Assembly (NCBI GenBank): GCA_947177165.1
Contig: CAMWTP010000010.1
Coordinates: 1-64,000 of the forward strand
Origin: an uncultured Lachnospiraceae bacterium
Lineage (GTDB): Bacteria; Bacillota; Clostridia; Lachnospirales; Lachnospiraceae
DNA length: 64,000 nt
Direction of reading: 5' to 3'
The notes beneath the pieces were generated by a model that saw only the letters and a list, made by a program, of their open reading frames with translations, had not been told where the DNA came from and ran no database searches. The position numbers and the translations under genes were made by a program. Positions 37,547-45,068 of this stretch are shown in pieces. Each line of letters begins with the position of its first letter. Positions within the stretch are counted from its first letter, which is position 1.

Positions 37547-38434
37547 ATGGAAATGACAGCAGATACACAGCTCACAAACGACCAGCAGGTGATGGAGCTG
37601 ATTAAGTTATTAAACCAGAACAATTTAAAGGCAGCCGCCAACAATATATTTGAGATGACGGCGTATGTTGACGTCATGGAGAAAAAAATGGACTCCGTGA
37701 TCCAGGAGCTTGCGTCTGTAAAAGACCAGCTTCACAGAATGGAGGAGCGTAACGCAGAAAAAGGTCTGAAACAGGCAGTCCAGAGGGCAGTAGATAAACT
37801 GGGACAGTGTTATCATGCCGTGAAAGAAAAGATTTCAGGGGTAAAATCAGACATTAAGCAAAAGGCAGGAGAAATCGCGGCGGCGTTTAGGCAGAAAGGG
37901 AAAGAAGCCTTAAACAAGGCAGCGGAATTTCTCGGGATTAAGAAAAAACTGCAGGATATCAGGCAGAACGTGCAGAAGACCATAACAGAAGTGGATAAGA
38001 CAATCGTAAAGATAGACGCCTTCGGCATAGGCATGAGGGAAGCAGGACAGAAAATCGCCAACGCCTTCCGTGCCCTTGTTGATAAGCCTGAAAAAGAATA
38101 CGGGGAAAAGAACTTTTCTAAGACAGGACTGGTTAAGAAACCATTTGAGGCAAAAAGAAAGCTACTGTCCGGCATTTTAAAGTTCACCGACGCAGCCATA
38201 GAAAAAACAGAACAGCTTGCCGCAGATGTGAGACAGTATCAGGTGCATAAGGCAGGACAGGAGAAGGAAAAACGTACAAAAGTGGAAACAGTATTCCCAA
38301 ATTCATCTGCGGTGGAATCCGGATATCAGTATGGTGCAGATGCATTTGAAATGTCTGTAAATAATAATGCAGGAACAGTGATGGATTATAGGAAAAGAGC
38401 GGGAAATAATTTGACAACTGCAAAAAGCAGATAG
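37547..38434 (+). CDS. DUF6674-like ICE protein
   Basis: This 295-residue protein fits DUF6674, a family found at the end of Clostridial ICEs after the giant helicase gene. The N-terminal block LTNDQQVMELIKLL and NNLKAAANNIFEMTAYVDVME (only in part quoted) is characteristic, followed by helical, Lys-rich stretches (AVQRAVDKLGQCYHAVKEKI and others) and a polar tail. No membrane helix or catalytic motif is seen. It is the last intact element gene; the sequence then decays into the pseudogene at 38446. Confidence 0.75.
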   Translation: MEMTADTQLTNDQQVMELIKLLNQNNLKAAANNIFEMTAYVDVMEKKMDSVIQELASVKDQLHRMEERNAEKGLKQAVQRAVDKLGQCYHAVKEKISGVKSDIKQKAGEIAAAFRQKGKEALNKAAEFLGIKKKLQDIRQNVQKTITEVDKTIVKIDAFGIGMREAGQKIANAFRALVDKPEKEYGEKNFSKTGLVKKPFEAKRKLLSGILKFTDAAIEKTEQLAADVRQYQVHKAGQEKEKRTKVETVFPNSSAVESGYQYGADAFEMSVNNNAGTVMDYRKRAGNNLTTAKSR

Positions 38435-38445
38435 AGGGTATCGGA

Positions 38446-38691
38446 GTGCAGGAGAGAAACGTAATGCGAAGCTGTATCTCGTGGAAGAGGATGTGAAATT
38501 CGGGTTCACACCGAAGGCGGCAAAGGAGTATATTCGGCGCAAAATCATGGAAGATGATACAGGGGCATCTAGAAATGGAACATAGATATGACAGAGTGAT
38601 CGAGAAGTATGAAAGTCTTGCATCTGATGCTGTATATAGTAATATGACCGTTCTTACGAAGTGGAAGAAGCAAGCACTGAAAATCGTCTGA
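38446..38691 (+). pseudogene. Decayed partial copy of the gene at 11357
   Basis: GTGCAGGAGAGAAA here repeats the bases around the start of the 11357 gene, and the frame from 38451 reads EKRNAKLYLVEEDVKFGFTP, matching ERNA...MLCLVEEDLKFGLTP there with about 25 codons deleted. A second piece starting at ATG 38575 reads MEHRYDRVIEKYESL, like EKRYDALNEKLKEL in the coiled coil of the same gene. The remnant overlaps the 3' end of the lacI gene on the other strand by 38 bases, so the element border lies within or near it. Confidence 0.7.
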
Positions 38692-39679
38692 TCATTCTGG
38701 TTGAAATCTCGACCTTCGACGGATGGACAACTTTTGTGCCAATCTGCTCGATCAAAAGCTTTGCGGCAGTTGCACCAAGATAATGGCGTGGTACGTCCAT
38801 CGTGGTGAGCGATGGCTCAATGATTCGGCTCTCGGAGATATTGTCAAATCCGATGACTGAGATGTCCTCCGGAATCTTGTAACCATGGAGCATCAGGGCT
38901 TTCATCGCACCGATGGCAATGATGTCGTTGTCTGCAAAATAGCATCTGGCAAGCGTGTCATTTCTATCGATGATTTCGAGCATATCTGCCATGGCGGCTT
39001 CAATGGAGGGGGACAGTTTATGGATGATGGAACGGGATGGAGACATTCCGTTCTCCTTTACTGCCCGGAAATATCCTTCCTGTCTCTGTACAAAGTTTGG
39101 GATGGAATAACTGGACTGCAGATAGCCGGGCTGGTGCCGGGTTGTGCTGATCAGGTAATCTGTTGCGAGATAAGCCCCCTGGGAATTGTTGATGAGGACA
39201 CTGGTGCAGTCAAGGGAGTCAAAATATGTGTCCAGGAGAACCATCGGATATCCCAGCGAAAGGAACTGGCGGCATACCTCCTGGCGCATTTCCGTCCCGA
39301 CAAGAATGATGCCTGCACAGTCGGAAATGCGCAGGTCAGATAAGCAGTCAGCAAGAATATCCGCCTTCTCATAAAACTGCATCATCTTTACTGCAAAGTG
39401 TTCTTTCTGGCATTCGCTTTTCACCCCATCATACAGCTCATTAAAAATAGGGGAATAGGACAGGATGGCATTGTGTGTTTTGTAGAAAAGGATATAGATC
39501 GATCCATTGTGTCCACGGCTGTCCTTAATCCTAGTAAAGTCATATCCGAGCTCTTCCGCTGCTTTCAGGATTTTTGCGCGCGTTTCAGTACTGACACCAG
39601 CTTTGTTGTTTAGTGCCATAGAGACAGCAGTTGCAGATATGCCCAGTTTTTGGGCTAATTCTTTTGCAGTGACGGACAT
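38654..39679 (-). CDS. LacI-family transcription regulator
   Basis: This 341-residue protein is a typical LacI/GalR regulator. Its N-terminal HTH is VTAKELAQKLGISATAVSMALN (about 3-24, shown in part), with the hinge near 45-60, and the periplasmic-binding-like sensor follows to the end (FADNDIIAIGAMKALMLHGY and ISVIGFDNISESRIIEPSLTT are standard blocks). The start has aaggaggg ahead on the - strand. It diverges from the glycoside hydrolase at 40065, across an interval with repeated AATAAAGT boxes, and probably represses it in the absence of a sugar ligand. Its last codons overlap an ICE remnant, so its natural C-terminus may have been altered. Confidence 0.92.
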   Translation of the reverse strand: MSVTAKELAQKLGISATAVSMALNNKAGVSTETRAKILKAAEELGYDFTRIKDSRGHNGSIYILFYKTHNAILSYSPIFNELYDGVKSECQKEHFAVKMMQFYEKADILADCLSDLRISDCAGIILVGTEMRQEVCRQFLSLGYPMVLLDTYFDSLDCTSVLINNSQGAYLATDYLISTTRHQPGYLQSSYSIPNFVQRQEGYFRAVKENGMSPSRSIIHKLSPSIEAAMADMLEIIDRNDTLARCYFADNDIIAIGAMKALMLHGYKIPEDISVIGFDNISESRIIEPSLTTMDVPRHYLGATAAKLLIEQIGTKVVHPSKVEISTRMIRRFSVLASSTS

Positions 39680-39770
39680 GCTGGAACCCTCCTTATTATT
39701 TAAGTTTCATTCTCTGCTCATGACATCAATTTCTAATTTCATGATATCCTACAAATCAAAAGTTATCAAT

Positions 39771-39839
39771 AATAAAGTGAAAAATGAAGCAAACTTCACT
39801 TTATTTTGAATTGCAATAAAGTTTTTCCTATAATAAAGT
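39771..39839. promoter_or_regulatory. Operator-like AATAAAGT cluster
   Basis: The octamer AATAAAGT occurs at 39771, 39815 and 39832, and inverted at 39798-39805; the last three are 17 bp apart. 39771-39780 and 39796-39805 form a perfect 10-bp inverted repeat. The boxes overlap the promoter at 39806-39834 and sit between lacI and the hydrolase gene. They are likely binding sites of the LacI regulator or another local one. The rest of the 39680-40064 interval holds one doubtful small frame. Confidence 0.6.
39806..39834 (+). promoter_or_regulatory. Sigma-70-type promoter for the hydrolase gene
   Basis: TTGAAT (39806-39811) and TATAAT (39829-39834) are 17 bp apart. Two AATAAAGT boxes overlap the spacer and the -10, so occupancy should block transcription. 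Confidence 0.65.
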
Positions 39840-39865
39840 ATTTGTATCTGATTGGATGAGGAAAC

Positions 39866-40012
39866 ATGGCGGGTATGAAACTTGGCTTGTGGGATGAGGA
39901 AATATTTGATACGATAAAATGGAATCATGTCTTGCCCGGGATGGCGGAAGATACGCGCAGACAGAAGTATGACGGATATCAAAAAGCAGTCGTCATGATC
40001 AAAACTGTGTAA
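39866..40012 (+). CDS. Doubtful small ORF between promoter and hydrolase (48 aa)
   Basis: An ATG behind gatgagg opens a 48-codon frame ending 52 bases before the hydrolase start. The product (starts MAGMKLGLWDEEIFD) matches nothing I recognise. It may be a leader peptide or the end of a lost gene. Confidence 0.35.
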   Translation: MAGMKLGLWDEEIFDTIKWNHVLPGMAEDTRRQKYDGYQKAVVMIKTV

Positions 40013-40064
40013 AAAAGTTAAACCGGCATCAGACCGGGAAGCAACAGTAATGTGGAGGTACAGA

Positions 40065-41588
40065 ATGAGACAGTATGAATGTTATGAATTAAGATTAAAC
40101 GGCCCAGCACCTGATGACTTTGTCAGGGCAGATGTGCAGGGAAGTTTTGAAATGAACGGAAAAGAGATAACAGTAAAGGGGTTTTATGCAGGAGACAGTA
40201 CATATATCGTGCGCTATCTGCCGATGGAGTCGGGTGTGTGCAGGTACCGCATAACCGGAGTGGTCGAGACGGAGGGGGAGATTACCTGTGAACCAGCCGC
40301 TGACGGAATCCATGGCATGGTGCGCGCGAGGGATATGCATTTCCAGTACGAGGACGGCACTTATTTTTATCCGTTCGGCACGACAGTTTATGCACTGATG
40401 CACCAGGAGGATGTACTTGTGGAGGAGACGATGGAGAGTCTGAAGGCGGCTCCCTTTAATAAAGTGCGTTTCTGTGTATTTCCTAAGCACTATGATTTTA
40501 ATCACAATGAACCACCAGTCTATGCTTTTGAGAAGAAGGAGGACGGCAGCGGATGGGATGTGACACGTCCCTGCTTTGCCTTTTGGGAAAGGCTTGAGAG
40601 GATTCTGGTACAGATGGGGAAGATGGGCATACAGGCGGATCTGATCCTGTTCCATCCTTATGACCGGTGGGGATTTGCCACGATGCCGCAGGAGGATAAC
40701 CTGGTCTATCTGGATTATCTGATGCGCCGTCTTGCCGCGTTTCCGAATGTGTGGTGGAGTCTTGCAAACGAGTATGACCTTTGCGGGGCAAAGTCGGTGA
40801 AGGACTGGGAAGAGATCGAGGAGTATGTAGCGGAACAGGATGCGCATCATCATCTGTTGTCATGTCATAACTGTTTCAAAAACTGGGATTTTACCCGTCC
40901 GAATGTGACGCATGCAAGTATCCAGTCCAAGGTGCTGAATAAAGTTTCCGAGTGGCGCAGGCAGTACAACAAGCCGGTCGTGATCGATGAGTGCTGCTAT
41001 GAGGGAAATATCCAGCATATATGGGGCAGCATCTCGGGAAAAGAAATGGCAAACCGTTTCTGGCGTGTGGTTACGATGGGTGGATACTGCACGCACGGGG
41101 AGACTTTTCTGGATCCGGATCAGGAGATACTCTGGTGGAGCAGGGGCGGCAGGTTAAAAGGAGAGAGTCCGGCGCGTATTGCCTTTCTGCGCAAAATTGT
41201 GGAGGAGCTTCCAGGTCCGCTCGAACCGGCGGAGAACTGGATCGTGAAGATACTCCACATATCGCCGGAGGAGAAAGAACAACTGCGGCAACAGGCGGAT
41301 CCTTTTGTGAAGGCGATGCTGCAGATGGACAGTGGGGAACTGGCAGATTTCACTTCCAGTGAGTTTGTGTATCAGGGGCACTGCGGGGAGGACGCCTATC
41401 TGACTTTCTATGATCTGCGCACTTGTGCGGAGGATGTACTGGAACTTCCAGAGTCACACAAATACAGAGTGGAGTTGATTGACACATGGAATATGACCAG
41501 GACAGTGCTGCTGGAAAATGCGAGCGGCAGGACAAAGCTGTCGCTTTCGGGCAGGGAGGGAATGGCTGTTCTGGCAGTTAGAAAATAG
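40065..41588 (+). CDS. Clan GH-A glycoside hydrolase (DUF5060/DUF5605 type)
   Basis: This 507-residue protein has a DUF5060-like N-terminal beta domain (about 1-85), a TIM-barrel (about 90-380) and a C-terminal beta domain of DUF5605 type. Likely catalytic residues are Glu236 in WWSLANE (acid/base) and Glu309 in VVIDECC (nucleophile), the usual Asn-Glu and Glu arrangement of clan GH-A. No signal peptide is present, so it acts inside the cell. I chose ATG 40065 behind ggaggt. It is the only gene between the LacI operator cluster and the TetR/MATE pair. The substrate is unknown. Confidence 0.8.
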   Translation: MRQYECYELRLNGPAPDDFVRADVQGSFEMNGKEITVKGFYAGDSTYIVRYLPMESGVCRYRITGVVETEGEITCEPAADGIHGMVRARDMHFQYEDGTYFYPFGTTVYALMHQEDVLVEETMESLKAAPFNKVRFCVFPKHYDFNHNEPPVYAFEKKEDGSGWDVTRPCFAFWERLERILVQMGKMGIQADLILFHPYDRWGFATMPQEDNLVYLDYLMRRLAAFPNVWWSLANEYDLCGAKSVKDWEEIEEYVAEQDAHHHLLSCHNCFKNWDFTRPNVTHASIQSKVLNKVSEWRRQYNKPVVIDECCYEGNIQHIWGSISGKEMANRFWRVVTMGGYCTHGETFLDPDQEILWWSRGGRLKGESPARIAFLRKIVEELPGPLEPAENWIVKILHISPEEKEQLRQQADPFVKAMLQMDSGELADFTSSEFVYQGHCGEDAYLTFYDLRTCAEDVLELPESHKYRVELIDTWNMTRTVLLENASGRTKLSLSGREGMAVLAVRK

Positions 41589-41703
41589 CTGTTTTGCCAG
41601 TCCTGGATCGAACAGCAGTCAAAGAAATTGCGGAGTGATTACGCGGCTATAGGGACTGCAGATGGGTGACTGCTTTGTGTGTTCGCCAGGTGCATATAAG
41701 AAT

Positions 41704-42276
41704 TCAATACATAAGTGACAGCATTTGTTGGCAGAATGAAAACTGACGTGTCAGAAGATGAAGAAGTTCGTCTTCTGATTCACGGCAGTTGTTATTCAGC
41801 CATTTTTGCAACATGGCAGTCAGACCTGCAATAAAAAATGTCTGGCAGTAGTCATATTCTAAAAAACTGTTTATCTTGGATTGTTGTATGAATTTTTGCA
41901 GTCTCAGGTCAGAATATTGTAGCAACGCATAATCAAAGATTTTTGGTTGGTGCTTGTTGGAAAGATATATCCGGTAAAAATCCTGATGCTCTTTAATAAA
42001 AGCAAATAAATGTAAAAAGCGTTCCTGAAGCGAATAATCTTTTCCAGGAACAGTGAAAATGATTGTAAAATAGTGATACATATCAGATTCTATGCATTGC
42101 ATTAATTCATAAATGTCTTCATGATGCAAATAAAAAGTAGTTCGGTTGATGTTAGCCACATTGCAGATTTCTCTTACTGTAATTTTGGAAAGCTCTTTCT
42201 TTTTCATCATATCCAAAAAAGTATCTCGTATAAGTCTTTCTGTCTGTTGAAAACGCAAGTTATTTTTAGAATTCAT
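41704..42276 (-). CDS. TetR-family regulator
   Basis: This 190-residue protein has a TetR HTH at about 10-57, with KITVREICNVANINRTTFYLHH the recognition region (listed only in part), and a ligand domain with few conserved features. It diverges from the MATE exporter gene 147 bp away and probably represses it. The 41589-41703 gap after the hydrolase holds nothing clear. Confidence 0.88.
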   Translation of the reverse strand: MNSKNNLRFQQTERLIRDTFLDMMKKKELSKITVREICNVANINRTTFYLHHEDIYELMQCIESDMYHYFTIIFTVPGKDYSLQERFLHLFAFIKEHQDFYRIYLSNKHQPKIFDYALLQYSDLRLQKFIQQSKINSFLEYDYCQTFFIAGLTAMLQKWLNNNCRESEDELLHLLTRQFSFCQQMLSLMY

Positions 42277-42368
42277 GAATCCTCCATCTTGATAATATAT
42301 CTTTGCAGCAGGATGTCTTATATAAAAAATAATATCGATTAACTCAACACATGATGCTATATTGATGA

Positions 42369-42397
42369 TTGTACTACACTTAAATTCAATTTACAAT
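42369..42397 (+). promoter_or_regulatory. Promoter of the MATE gene
   Basis: TTGTAC and TACAAT are 17 bp apart. AATTC...GAATT around the -10 gives an inverted repeat that could be the TetR operator. Confidence 0.55.
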
Positions 42398-42422
42398 GGA
42401 ATTATAAAGGAGGACAACAGAC

Positions 42423-43766
42423 ATGAAAAAAAATGAACAATTGCTACAAAAAGGTTCTTTTATACAGATGGTAACGAATCTTTGTGTACCTACGATCGTG
42501 ATTATGCTGGTGATGGTCATTTACAATATGGCAGACACTTATTTTATCGGAAAGACAGGTGATCCTAGTAAAATTGCGGCAGTATCATTATGTGGTCCGA
42601 TATTTAGTATTTTATCCGGGCTTGGCACACTTCTCGGAAGTGGAGGTTGTACTGCAGTATCACTTGCTCTTGGTAAAAAGGAATACAATAAGATAAAATC
42701 ATATACCAGTTTATGCTGTTATGGCTCTCTGGCGATCGGGTTCATTTTTTCTGCTGCAGTACTTACAAATCTAAAAGGTATCAGCACTGCAATCGGGGCA
42801 AATGCTGATACGCTTGAGTATACTGGTACATATTTACGGATTCTGGCATTGGGAGGGCCTGTTATTTTATTTGGAAATGTTGTCAATAATCTGATACGCG
42901 CAGACGGCTCCGCAAAACAGGCTATGATATCTAATGGACTGGGAACAATTGTCAATATCATTTTGGATCCACTTTTGATTTTGGGATTTGAGATGGGAGT
43001 CGCCGGAGCAGCGGCCGCGACAGTGACCGGAAATATAATCAGTTTCCTGTATCTGTTTTGGTATATAAAGAAAAAGCAAACAGTATTTTCGCTGAGTATC
43101 AGGGATCTGTCTTTGAAAAAGGAGATAGTCCTGCCGATAGTGTCATTGGGACTTCCATTGGCATGCAGTACTATCATGATGAGTTTTTCCCATATGTTTA
43201 TGAATCATATACTGGCAGGATATGGATCTGTCACAGTAGCAGCAAGCGGAGTGGCAGGAAAAGTTTCGATGGTTGTATCCATGGTTGCCATGGGTGTGTG
43301 TATGGGGCTACAGCCTGCAATTTCGTATAACTACGGAGCAGGAGAATATAGCAGAATGTATAGGATCATGCGTAATCTTGGTATTATGACAATCATTGTA
43401 GGAAGCATACTGACAGCGGGATGCCTGATCGGAAAAAGATATCTGGTAGCTATGTTTATCGAACATGATGAAGTAATCAGGCTTGGGGAGGAGATGGTGG
43501 TGGCCTCCATGTTAATGGGGCCTTTTTATGGGCTTTATCAGCTATGCACTACGTTTTTGCAGTCCACAGGAAAGGCATCTTATGCTACGGTGGTGGCGCT
43601 GCTTGACAAAGGAATTATTTATTTGCCAATGCTCTTTGGGCTAAATGCATTATTTGGTTTAAATGGCGTAATCTATACAGCGCCGTTCACAGACATGTTG
43701 TCTTTGCTGGTGGGGGCAGTATTATGTTTGGTATGGAATAGGACACTTCGGGCGCCGTCTTGCTGA
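42423..43766 (+). CDS. MATE-family multidrug/cation antiporter
   Basis: This 447-residue protein has twelve membrane helices and MATE features: the start MVTNLCVPTIVIMLVMVIYNMADTYFIG (given only in part as IYNMADTYFIGK, about 38-49), LSGLGTLLGSGG, and the repeated half after residue 240 (LGLPLACSTIMMSFSHMFMN). It exports drugs or organic cations in exchange for Na+ or H+. A strong aaggagg lies ahead of the ATG. The last 94 bases run over the end of the AraC gene on the other strand. It and the TetR gene split the sugar region and may be a separate resistance module. Confidence 0.92.
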   Translation: MKKNEQLLQKGSFIQMVTNLCVPTIVIMLVMVIYNMADTYFIGKTGDPSKIAAVSLCGPIFSILSGLGTLLGSGGCTAVSLALGKKEYNKIKSYTSLCCYGSLAIGFIFSAAVLTNLKGISTAIGANADTLEYTGTYLRILALGGPVILFGNVVNNLIRADGSAKQAMISNGLGTIVNIILDPLLILGFEMGVAGAAAATVTGNIISFLYLFWYIKKKQTVFSLSIRDLSLKKEIVLPIVSLGLPLACSTIMMSFSHMFMNHILAGYGSVTVAASGVAGKVSMVVSMVAMGVCMGLQPAISYNYGAGEYSRMYRIMRNLGIMTIIVGSILTAGCLIGKRYLVAMFIEHDEVIRLGEEMVVASMLMGPFYGLYQLCTTFLQSTGKASYATVVALLDKGIIYLPMLFGLNALFGLNGVIYTAPFTDMLSLLVGAVLCLVWNRTLRAPSC

Positions 43767-44920
43767 CTTTTTTTACGGAATTCGCTTGGAGTCATTCCTT
43801 CCCATTTCCGGAAAATGGAACAAAAATAGCTTGGCGAAGAAAAGTTCAGCATTTCTCCAATCTCCACTACCGACTGGCTGCCAAATTCCAGCAGCCTCTT
43901 AGCTTCCTGGATCTTGCATTCCTGAATATAGGAAGAAATTGTTTTTCCTGTTTCTTTTTTAAAGCAGCTACATAGATAGCTGCAATTTTTTTGCAGTGAA
44001 GTCGCAATGTTTGTAGGCGTGGTCTTTTGGTATATATGAGCACGGATATAGCTATTGATCTGCAGTACCAGGGGTGAACGGGACGGAAGCCGAATTAAGT
44101 CACGTACTTGTATGGTATATTCGCGCATTAGGCGGACAAAAATATGGGCTAGGTCTGTTTCGGTGCAGGCATTTTGGATAGTTTGTATGAAGTCAGATAC
44201 AAGTTGTAAACAATAAGTTTGTTCTAATCCAGAGGACATAGCTATGTGAGCAACTAACATATTGGCTCCTAAGATGTAATTTCTCATCATCTTCAGCCGC
44301 TCGGGTCCTTCAGCAAGGGGAAGAAGATTTTGCGTTCTTAGTACATGATCGTTCAGGAATGTATTCAGTTCTTCAAGTTGTCCATATTTTACATAAGAAA
44401 GGAGCGAATTCTCAATCCAGTTGTTTTGTGGCTCTGTATATACAGGGGAAAATTCCTGTGTTAGCAATAACTTTTCCCAGCGAAAAGAAACTGAAGTCAC
44501 TGGGCGGTCGGATTCACCATTTAGGATGAAATCAAGGAACTGCAGGTTTTCGTGCAGAGTTGGAATATCGGAACGAATCGTAGAGGAAAAATATTTTATG
44601 AGGGGTTCTCGGTCTTTGGAACTGCGTCCAATGCGGGACAGGATTGCGTCTGCTTGTCGGAGAGAGCATTCAAGGGGGAGGACTGGACCAAGAAAAAGCA
44701 TCTCATTGGTCTCTTTCAGATAGAGTCCCCCAAAAAGCATTGTTTCGGGAGTGCTGCTACACCATAGTTCAGGAAGACTTTCTGGCAGGGTTGTAACCAG
44801 AATTAGAGGCAGGTTAAAGTTCTGAGGAGAAAACATGTGCAAAAGCTCCTTTTCTCGAAAAAGACAGATTGGAAGACGTACTGCGCGATAATAGCGTTCT
44901 AGGAAAAGTTTTATATTCAC
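43673..44920 (-). CDS. AraC-family regulator
   Basis: This 415-residue regulator has a C-terminal double-HTH AraC domain (about 300-395), with IATSLQKNCSYLCSCFKKETG and FSSPSYFCSIFRKWEGMTPSEFR as its two halves (listed in part). The N-terminal sensor domain (about 1-190) contains FGGLYL and LFLGPVLPL and resembles that of the second AraC protein at 57911. I chose GTG 44920 because tggagg lies about 7 bases ahead on the - strand; the open frame runs to 44974. It diverges from the esterase gene at 45069, which it probably activates. Its last 31 codons overlap the MATE gene antisense. Confidence 0.88.
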   Translation of the reverse strand: MNIKLFLERYYRAVRLPICLFREKELLHMFSPQNFNLPLILVTTLPESLPELWCSSTPETMLFGGLYLKETNEMLFLGPVLPLECSLRQADAILSRIGRSSKDREPLIKYFSSTIRSDIPTLHENLQFLDFILNGESDRPVTSVSFRWEKLLLTQEFSPVYTEPQNNWIENSLLSYVKYGQLEELNTFLNDHVLRTQNLLPLAEGPERLKMMRNYILGANMLVAHIAMSSGLEQTYCLQLVSDFIQTIQNACTETDLAHIFVRLMREYTIQVRDLIRLPSRSPLVLQINSYIRAHIYQKTTPTNIATSLQKNCSYLCSCFKKETGKTISSYIQECKIQEAKRLLEFGSQSVVEIGEMLNFSSPSYFCSIFRKWEGMTPSEFRKKSQQDGARSVLFHTKHNTAPTSKDNMSVNGAV

Positions 44921-45068
44921 TATGTAACCTCCATTTAATGTGAAATTAACAAAATAATATAAATATATTAACATAAATAAAAATATAATGATAGATACAA
45001 ATTGAAATTATAGATAAACTATGGAAATATAGCAGCGGAAAATACAAATATAGAAGGAGGATGCGCAG

